Shown piece after piece: positions 58,800-64,000 of a stretch of 64,000 bases of DNA. This DNA comes from Lachnospiraceae bacterium (lineage in GTDB: Bacteria; Bacillota; Clostridia; Lachnospirales; Lachnospiraceae), in the NCBI GenBank assembly GCA_900770345.1, contig CAAGKF010000230.1, positions 1-64,000 on the forward strand, written 5' to 3'. The notes below the pieces were generated by a model, which was given only the letters and a program-made list of their open reading frames with translations, searched no databases and was not told where the DNA came from. Made by a program: the position numbers and the translations under genes. Numbering within the stretch: the stretch's first letter is position 1; every line of letters starts with the position of its first letter.

Positions 58800-59474
58800 A
58801 TGAAGAAAAAGTACATACTGTTTGATCTGGACGGAACATTGACTGATCCCAAGGAAGGAATCACAAAGTCCGTACAGTATGCTCTGCGCCGCTATGAAAT
58901 TGAAGTGGAGGATCTGGATACGCTGATTCCTTTTATCGGTCCGCCTCTTATGGACAGCTATATGCGCTTTTATGATTTTACGCCGGAGCAGGCCAGAGAA
59001 GGCGTTCAGGTTTACCGGGAATATTTCCGGGAGAAGGGGTGGAAGGAGAACAAAGAGATCCCCGGGATCCGCAGTATGCTTGCAGAGCTGAAAGCTGCGG
59101 GCAAGACCCTTCTGGTGGCTACCTCCAAGCCGGAGCCCTTTGCGAAAAGGATACTGGATCATTTTGAACTGTCACAGTTTTTTGATTTTATCGGCGGCGC
59201 CGATATGGGAGAGACCAGGGTGAAGAAGGCGGATGTGATCCGCTATGTTCTGGAAAACTGCGGAATCGGACAGGATGAGGAGAGCCTAAAGCATGCGGTT
59301 ATGGTTGGAGACAGAGAGCATGATGTGCTGGGGGCCAGAGAATGCGGCCTGGAATGCATCGGTGTTCTTTTCGGATACGGCAGCAGACAGGAGATGGAAG
59401 CGTGCGGGGCTGCCTATATCGCGGAAACTGTGGAGGAACTGAAAGAACTGCTTTTGTCGGAACAGCGGTTCTGA
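58800..59474 (+). CDS. HAD-superfamily hydrolase, phosphoglycolate phosphatase-like
   Basis: This HAD-IA phosphatase of about 224 residues has motif I FDLDGTLTD (nucleophile Asp), motif II LLVATSKPE, motif III Lys near KRILDHFELS and motif IV VGDREHDVLGA. A helical cap sits at about 15-80. This group includes Gph/PpaX and nucleotidases; the substrate is uncertain. I choose ATG 58800, six bases after GGGAGG, rather than ATG 58794, which abuts it. It lies 11 bases after nudC, so the two are probably co-transcribed. Confidence 0.85.
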   Translation: MKKKYILFDLDGTLTDPKEGITKSVQYALRRYEIEVEDLDTLIPFIGPPLMDSYMRFYDFTPEQAREGVQVYREYFREKGWKENKEIPGIRSMLAELKAAGKTLLVATSKPEPFAKRILDHFELSQFFDFIGGADMGETRVKKADVIRYVLENCGIGQDEESLKHAVMVGDREHDVLGARECGLECIGVLFGYGSRQEMEACGAAYIAETVEELKELLLSEQRF

Positions 59475-59488
59475 CCATAACTAAAAAT

Positions 59489-59542
59489 CATAATAACCAT
59501 TCCTATTATGCAATTGACAAATAGAACAATGGTTGTTATCAT
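59489..59542 (+). promoter_or_regulatory. ilvN promoter and adjacent palindrome
   Basis: TTGACA (59514-59519) and TATCAT (59537-59542) are 17 bases apart. CATAATA (59489-59495) and TATTATG (59504-59510) form an inverted repeat just upstream of the -35 box and may be a regulator site. Confidence 0.5.
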
Positions 59543-59574
59543 TAAAATTACTATGATGAGAGGATGAAGTACAG

Positions 59575-60078
59575 ATGGATGACAGAATCGTATTATCATT
59601 GCTGGTAGACAATACAGCCGGTGTGCTTGCCCGTGTTGCAGGCCTTTTCAGCCGCCGGGGATATAATATTGAGAGTCTGACCGTAGGTGTGACAGCTGAC
59701 CCGCGGTATTCCAGAATGACGGTGGTTTCCCTGGGAGATCAGACCGTACTGGAGCAGATCAAGAACCAGTTAAACAAGCTGGAGGATGTAAGGGATATCA
59801 AGGAATTAAAGCCGGACCGCTCTGTGTACAGAGAGCTGATGATGATCAAGATCCGTGCCAATGCGGCTGACCGCCAGTCTGTCAGCGCGATTTCCAGTAT
59901 TTTCCGTGCCACGATCGTGGATGTGGGAAAGGATTCCCTGACAGTTATGCTGACAGGCGACCAGTCCAAGCTGGATGCCCTGATCAATCTGCTGGAGGAT
60001 TATGAGATCCTGGAGCTGGCCCGTACAGGACTGACCGGTCTGGAGCGAGGCGCGGCAGATATCCGTGTTCTTCCGTAG
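59575..60078 (+). CDS. ilvN: Acetolactate synthase, small regulatory subunit
   Basis: This 167-residue protein has an N-terminal ACT domain (about 4-78: LSLLVDNTAGVLARVAGLFS, RRGYNIESLTVG) and a C-terminal ALS-type ACT-like domain. It binds valine and activates the catalytic subunit for the first common step of isoleucine, leucine and valine synthesis. The catalytic subunit gene (ilvB) is not in the window. ilvC follows after 157 bases. AGAGGATG precedes the start. Confidence 0.94.
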   Translation: MDDRIVLSLLVDNTAGVLARVAGLFSRRGYNIESLTVGVTADPRYSRMTVVSLGDQTVLEQIKNQLNKLEDVRDIKELKPDRSVYRELMMIKIRANAADRQSVSAISSIFRATIVDVGKDSLTVMLTGDQSKLDALINLLEDYEILELARTGLTGLERGAADIRVLP

Positions 60079-60235
60079 AGAAGGGCTGGTTTATTGCTTT
60101 TTAAAGAAAGCAGACAGATACATAAGAGCTTAAGGGGGCAGCCAAAGGCGGACAGAGAGTCGTCGGTTATGTTGCCTTAAACATATATTTACATTTATCA
60201 TTACATTCCAAAAGGAATAAGGAGGATTTAAGAAA

Positions 60236-61255
60236 ATGGCAAAGATCTATTATCAGGAAGATTGTAATTTATCATTACTGGAAGGCAAGACCATCGCTGT
60301 GATCGGCTACGGAAGCCAGGGACATGCACATGCACTGAACGCAAAGGAGTCCGGCTGCCACGTTATTATCGGTCTTTATGAGGGAAGCAAGTCCTGGGCA
60401 AAGGCTGAGGCACAGGGATTTGAAGTATATACCGCAGCAGAGGCTGCGAAGAAGGCAGATATCATCATGATCCTGATCAACGATGAGCTGCAGGCTGATA
60501 TGTACAAGAAGGATATCGAGCCAAACCTGGAAGAGGGCAACATGCTGATGTTCGCACATGGCTTCAACATCCATTTCGGCTGCATCACTCCTCCAAAGAA
60601 TGTGGACGTTACTATGATCGCTCCAAAGGGACCTGGACACACAGTACGTTCCGAGTATCTGGAGGGCAAGGGTGTTCCATGTCTGGTAGCTGTAGAGCAG
60701 GATGCAACCGGTAAGGCACTGGATCTGGCACTGGCATATGCACTGGCTATCGGCGGCGCAAGAGCAGGTGTGCTTGAGACCACCTTCCGTACCGAGACAG
60801 AGACCGACCTGTTCGGTGAGCAGGCTGTTCTTTGCGGCGGCGTATGTGCTCTGATGCAGGCAGGTTTTGAGACTCTGGTTGAGGCTGGCTATGATCCGAG
60901 AAATGCATACTTTGAGTGCATCCATGAGATGAAGCTGATCGTAGACCTGATCTATCAGTCCGGTTTTGCGGGTATGAGATACTCCATCTCCAATACTGCT
61001 GAGTACGGTGATTATGTAACCGGACCAAAGCTGATTACCGAAGAGACCAAGAAGACTATGAAGAAGATCCTGTCCGATATCCAGGATGGTACCTTTGCAA
61101 AGGAATTCCTGTTAGATATGTCTCCGGCAGGACGTCAGGTTCATTTCAAGGCTATGAGAAAGCTGGCTTCCGAGCATCCGTCTGAGAAGATCGGTGCAGA
61201 GATCCGTAAGCTGTACAGCTGGAACGATGAGAGCGGAAAGCTGATCAACAACTAA
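60236..61255 (+). CDS. ilvC: Ketol-acid reductoisomerase (NADP-dependent type)
   Basis: This 339-residue class I enzyme converts acetolactate to dihydroxyisovalerate. The nucleotide loop is VIGYGSQGHAHALNAKESG. Metal and substrate residues are in ETTFRTETETDLFGEQAVLCG and ECIHEMKLIVDLIYQSG, and SISNTAEYGDYV follows. AAGGAGG precedes the start. The gene has unusually uniform, highly expressed-type codons (AAG, GCA, CTG) compared with neighbours. It ends before a strong terminator. Confidence 0.97.
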   Translation: MAKIYYQEDCNLSLLEGKTIAVIGYGSQGHAHALNAKESGCHVIIGLYEGSKSWAKAEAQGFEVYTAAEAAKKADIIMILINDELQADMYKKDIEPNLEEGNMLMFAHGFNIHFGCITPPKNVDVTMIAPKGPGHTVRSEYLEGKGVPCLVAVEQDATGKALDLALAYALAIGGARAGVLETTFRTETETDLFGEQAVLCGGVCALMQAGFETLVEAGYDPRNAYFECIHEMKLIVDLIYQSGFAGMRYSISNTAEYGDYVTGPKLITEETKKTMKKILSDIQDGTFAKEFLLDMSPAGRQVHFKAMRKLASEHPSEKIGAEIRKLYSWNDESGKLINN

Positions 61256-61296
61256 TAACAGATGTGTTTTCTGCTTTGGCAGAAAGTAAGATAAAA

Positions 61297-61346
61297 GAAA
61301 CGGCTGCAGTGCCGCCGGAGAGATCCGGCACGCTGCAGCCGTTTTC
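61297..61346 (+). terminator. Intrinsic terminator of ilvC
   Basis: GAAACGGCTGCAG pairs with CTGCAGCCGTTTTC, with a further inner TGCCG / CGGCA stem. The T tract is only four bases, but the stem is very stable. It separates ilvC from the convergent LysR gene. Confidence 0.75.
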
Positions 61347-61402
61347 TGTGGTGCGCCTGACGGCGTATGTTTCTACTGTTATGACCGTTTCTGCTGAGGG
61401 TA

Positions 61403-62284
61403 TCAGTAGAGAAATTCCAGAAAGGTTTTCAGGGCCATGGCCTGGTTGGAGGGATGGTAGGCGAAACCGATGGTACGGCGGTGGATAGGGCTTGAAAGAG
61501 GAATTTCCCGAAGAGTTTTGCTGTCCAGCTCCTTCTGCACCAGTTCCTTTAAAACACAGGCAACGCCAAGACCGATTTTCGCGAATTCGATCAGCAGGTC
61601 CATGGTAGTCACTTCAAGCACCTGACGGGGACAGATGTTGTTCTGGGCCATATATTCATCCACATGGTGGCGCGTCATGTTGCTTTCATCCAGAAGCATG
61701 ATATTGCCTGTTTCAAAAATATCTGCGTTTTTTCCTTCGCGCAGATAGAGATTTTCCAGATAGGTAGGAGTTGCCACAAAGATATCCTGGATGTCCATTA
61801 CGGGAATAAAGGCAAGATCCTTTCGAACAGAGGGCTCCGCAACCAGTCCGAGATCGATCTTCTGCTGCTCCAGGCGGGAAAGAGTCTGGGCTGTCGACTG
61901 ACTTTCAATGGTCACGCGCATATGGGGATACTGATCGATAAAGGTTTTCAGGTAGGGCAGCAGGATGTACTTGCAGAGGGTGTTGCTGACACCGATGCGC
62001 AGGTGACCGATCTCAAATTCCTGAATGCGTTTCAGCTCCTGTTCGCCCCGGTCCAGCGCCTCGAAGGCCTCACATGTATGCTGGAACAGAATCTCCCCTT
62101 CCGCAGTCAGTTGTACGCCGCGGGAGCTTCTGGTAAAAAGAGAAAGTCCGAGGCTGTCCTCCAGCTTGCTGATGGCCTTGCTGATGGCCGGCTGACTGAT
62201 ATAAAGCTCCTTGGCAGCCTTGGAGATATTGCCGGCTTTGGCTACTTCGTAAAAGATTTTATATTGCGACAGATTTTGTTCCAT
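61403..62284 (-). CDS. LysR-family transcriptional regulator
   Basis: This 293-residue regulator has an N-terminal winged helix-turn-helix (about 1-60: YKIFYEVAKAGNISKAAKEL, YISQPAISKAISKLEDSLG, FTRSSRGVQLT) and a C-terminal periplasmic-binding-like effector domain (about 90-293, beginning IGHLRIGVSNTLCKYILLPY). GGGGGAGGA precedes Met 62284 at six bases; an earlier Met overlaps it. It is convergent with ilvC and divergent from pheS, so its targets are not evident; resemblance is to the CysB/YwfK-like group. Confidence 0.9.
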   Translation of the reverse strand: MEQNLSQYKIFYEVAKAGNISKAAKELYISQPAISKAISKLEDSLGLSLFTRSSRGVQLTAEGEILFQHTCEAFEALDRGEQELKRIQEFEIGHLRIGVSNTLCKYILLPYLKTFIDQYPHMRVTIESQSTAQTLSRLEQQKIDLGLVAEPSVRKDLAFIPVMDIQDIFVATPTYLENLYLREGKNADIFETGNIMLLDESNMTRHHVDEYMAQNNICPRQVLEVTTMDLLIEFAKIGLGVACVLKELVQKELDSKTLREIPLSSPIHRRTIGFAYHPSNQAMALKTFLEFLY

Positions 62285-62390
62285 ACACATTCCTCCCCCT
62301 GTCATAACATTTTTTCATATGATTTGTGTTTATTATAACAACAGACAGGGGGAAATGTAAAGAAGACAGTATGCCGATTTGCAAAAAGTC

Positions 62391-62419
62391 TTGACTTTTT
62401 ATGAATATATGGCTAGAAT
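62391..62419 (+). promoter_or_regulatory. pheST promoter
   Basis: TTGACT (62391-62396) and TAGAAT (62414-62419) with a 17-base spacer, about 30 bases before the T-box leader. Confidence 0.6.
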
Positions 62420-62445
62420 GTACATTAGATTTTATATCCAAAGGC

Positions 62446-62738
62446 GATGAGAGTGTACAGTAGACGCTTATGTTCCATCAGAGAGGGAGGGCCACCGGCT
62501 GAAAGCCTGCCCGGGTTCACTTAAGCAGTCGAAATTCCCACTGGAGCTACACAGGGGAAGGAAGGATTTCAGGAAGACCTTTCCGGTAGTCTGTGACGCA
62601 GGCACACGTTACGTGCATTTAAGTGTCTGTTCTGTCTGCAGGGGGAGCTCCCGGCAAAAAGAACGGAAATCAGGGTGGTACCGCGGGTATATGTCCCGTC
62701 CCTTCTGTTATCAGGAGGGACGGGATTTTTTGTTTTCC
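62446..62738 (+). promoter_or_regulatory. T-box leader controlling pheS-pheT (phenylalanine)
   Basis: The T-box core AATCAGGGTGGTACCGCGGG lies at about 62669-62688. It is followed by the terminator CCCGTCCC / GGGACGGG with a T run (about 62696-62735). Upstream is the Stem I region with a likely specifier TTC (Phe) at 62516-62518 within CCCGGGTTCACTT. Uncharged tRNA-Phe binding should favour read-through into pheS. Confidence 0.9.
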
Positions 62739-62831
62739 GGGCAGCCGTCCCCGCGGCTGAAAGCCGCAGAGGCGGGCGCTTTTTTCGAAAAAATTCCGCG
62801 GAACCATTTGAAGAAAAGAAAAGGAGAAGCC

Positions 62832-63851
62832 ATGAAAGAGAAGTTAGAGAAGATCAAAGAAGAGGCCTTAAAGCAGATTGCAGCTTCTGATGCGCTGGAC
62901 AAGCTGAATGATATCCGCGTATCCTATCTGGGCAAGAAGGGAGAACTGACCAACCTGTTAAAGGGTATGAAGGATGTAGCTCCTGAGGAGCGTCCCAAGG
63001 TAGGCCAGATGGTGAATGATGCCAGGGCCATTATTGAGGGTAAGCTGGAGGATGCCAGGAGCCAGTTGGCAGCAAAGGTCAGAGAAGAGCAGTTAAAGAA
63101 GGAAGTTATCGATGTGACGCTTCCGGCAAAGAAGAACAGTGTGGGACACAGCCATCCCAATACCATTGCTCTGGAGGCAGTGGAGCGTATTTTCGTAGGA
63201 ATGGGCTATGAGGTAGTGGAAGGTCCTGAGGTGGAGTATGATGAGTACAACTTTACCAAGCTGAATATCCCGCCCAACCATCCGGCCAAGGATGAGCAGG
63301 ATACCTTTTATGTAAATAAGGATATCGTTTTAAGAACTCAGACCTCTCCGGTGCAGGCGCGTACCATGGAGAAGGGCAAGCTGCCGATCCGTATGATCTC
63401 TCCCGGCCGTGTGTTCCGTTCTGACGAGGTGGATGCCACTCATTCTCCGTCCTTCCATCAGGTAGAGGGACTTGTTATTGACAAAAATATTACCTTTGCA
63501 GATCTGAAGGGAACTCTGGCTGAGTTTGCCAGAGAGATGTTCGGAGAGGACACAAAGGTGAAGTTCCGTCCCCATCATTTCCCATTCACGGAACCCAGTG
63601 CCGAGATGGACGTAAGCTGCTTCAAGTGCGGCGGAAAGGGCTGCAGATTCTGCAAGGGCTCCGGCTGGATCGAGATCCTGGGCTGCGGCATGGTACATCC
63701 TCATGTATTTGAAATGTGCGGCATTGATCCGGAACAGTACACCGGTTTTGCTTTCGGCGTGGGACTGGAGCGTATCGCGCTGCTGAAGTATGAGATTGAC
63801 GATATGCGTCTGCTGTATGAAAATGACATCAGATTTTTAAAGCAGTTTTGA
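62832..63851 (+). CDS. pheS: Phenylalanyl-tRNA synthetase, alpha subunit
   Basis: This 339-residue class II synthetase subunit has an N-terminal coiled-coil (about 1-85) and the catalytic core. Motif 2 is seen as RMISPGRVFRSDEVDATHSP, with FHQVEGLVID after it. A CFKCGGKGCRFCKGSGW zinc-like insert (about 259-275) precedes motif 3, GVGLERIALLKY. The insert with four Cys is found in many Firmicutes. ATG 62832 follows AAGGAGAAG; the frame upstream runs through the leader. pheT follows after 27 bases. Confidence 0.97.
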   Translation: MKEKLEKIKEEALKQIAASDALDKLNDIRVSYLGKKGELTNLLKGMKDVAPEERPKVGQMVNDARAIIEGKLEDARSQLAAKVREEQLKKEVIDVTLPAKKNSVGHSHPNTIALEAVERIFVGMGYEVVEGPEVEYDEYNFTKLNIPPNHPAKDEQDTFYVNKDIVLRTQTSPVQARTMEKGKLPIRMISPGRVFRSDEVDATHSPSFHQVEGLVIDKNITFADLKGTLAEFAREMFGEDTKVKFRPHHFPFTEPSAEMDVSCFKCGGKGCRFCKGSGWIEILGCGMVHPHVFEMCGIDPEQYTGFAFGVGLERIALLKYEIDDMRLLYENDIRFLKQF

Positions 63852-63878
63852 TAAACGAAGAATAGAAGGAGATACAAC

Positions 63879-64000
63879 ATGAACACAGCATTATCATGGA
63901 TTAAAGCGTATGTTCCGGATCTGGACGTTACTGCACAGCAGTATACAGATGCCATGACCTTAACGGGCACCAAGGTCGAGGGATATACCTGTTTGGATAA
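63879..64000 (+). CDS. pheT: Phenylalanyl-tRNA synthetase, beta subunit (5' end only)
   Basis: The first 40 codons read MNTALSWIKAYVPDLDVTAQ and continue to GTKVEGYTCLD, the usual N-terminus of PheT with the sequence cut by the window edge. GAAGGAG precedes the start by 6 bases. It forms the alpha2-beta2 enzyme with PheS and is co-transcribed behind the T-box. Confidence 0.92.
   Translation, partial: MNTALSWIKAYVPDLDVTAQQYTDAMTLTGTKVEGYTCLD

Overview
The window looks like a chromosome segment of a spore-forming gut Lachnospiraceae (Clostridia, Blautia/Ruminococcus/Dorea-like). The reasons are the sporulation genes gpr and spoIIP, the carboxyspermidine-type polyamine operon, the Gram-positive Tad pilus locus without a secretin, the Phe T-box and FMN riboswitch, and the strong AGGAGG-type ribosome binding sites. 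No rRNA, tRNA or CRISPR array was seen.

Layout. (1) 1-2608 is a graveyard of mobile DNA: a decayed GNAT acetyltransferase cut by an IS66-type fragment, a prophage lysis remnant (frameshifted amidase endolysin and beheaded holin) and a nonsense-interrupted tyrosine integrase. (2) 2646-5718 carries a low-molecular-weight tyrosine phosphatase and a MarR / cytidylate-kinase-like / MATE cassette. Its promoter is overlaid by two palindromic operators, and its MATE gene has a stop at codon 5. (3) 5730-6294 holds an HxlR pseudogene and a probable structured noncoding RNA bounded by a consensus promoter and a terminator. (4) 6349-13164 is a complete arginine-to-spermidine operon: arginine is decarboxylated to agmatine (speA), agmatine becomes putrescine (aguA, aguB), and putrescine becomes spermidine through carboxyspermidine (dehydrogenase, nspC), with an additional speE. 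(5) 13232-17747 has a TPR-like membrane protein, a beta-lactamase-fold hydrolase, a CdaR-type regulator and a GntP permease. (6) 17846-21568 (minus strand) is the riboflavin operon ribD-ribE-ribBA-ribH under an FMN riboswitch.

(7) 21727-33881 is mostly housekeeping: holA, a TIGR01440 protein, a second cytidylate-kinase-like protein, rpsT, gpr, spoIIP, lepA, hemW, an AlkD-like protein, azlCD, an ECF S component and asparaginase. (8) 33988-54172 is the most unusual region: a divergent XRE regulator and a plus-strand run of about 20 kb. It encodes a Tad/Flp pilus (TadZ, TadA, TadB, TadC, pilin, three TadE/G-like pseudopilins, two A24 prepilin peptidases) continuous with a signalling module (FHA protein, PP2C phosphatase, Ser/Thr kinase with a beta-propeller, a 54-residue membrane peptide) and a 1361-residue secreted protein with a purine-only-encoded Glu tract and cell-wall-binding repeats. 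(9) 54277-64000 has a small cysteine-containing, possibly spore-related protein, an NfeD/SPFH pair, an intact MATE transporter, nudC, a HAD phosphatase, ilvN-ilvC, a convergent LysR regulator, and pheS-pheT behind a T-box; pheT runs off the end.

All calls come from reading translations and sequence patterns by eye; no database search was run.
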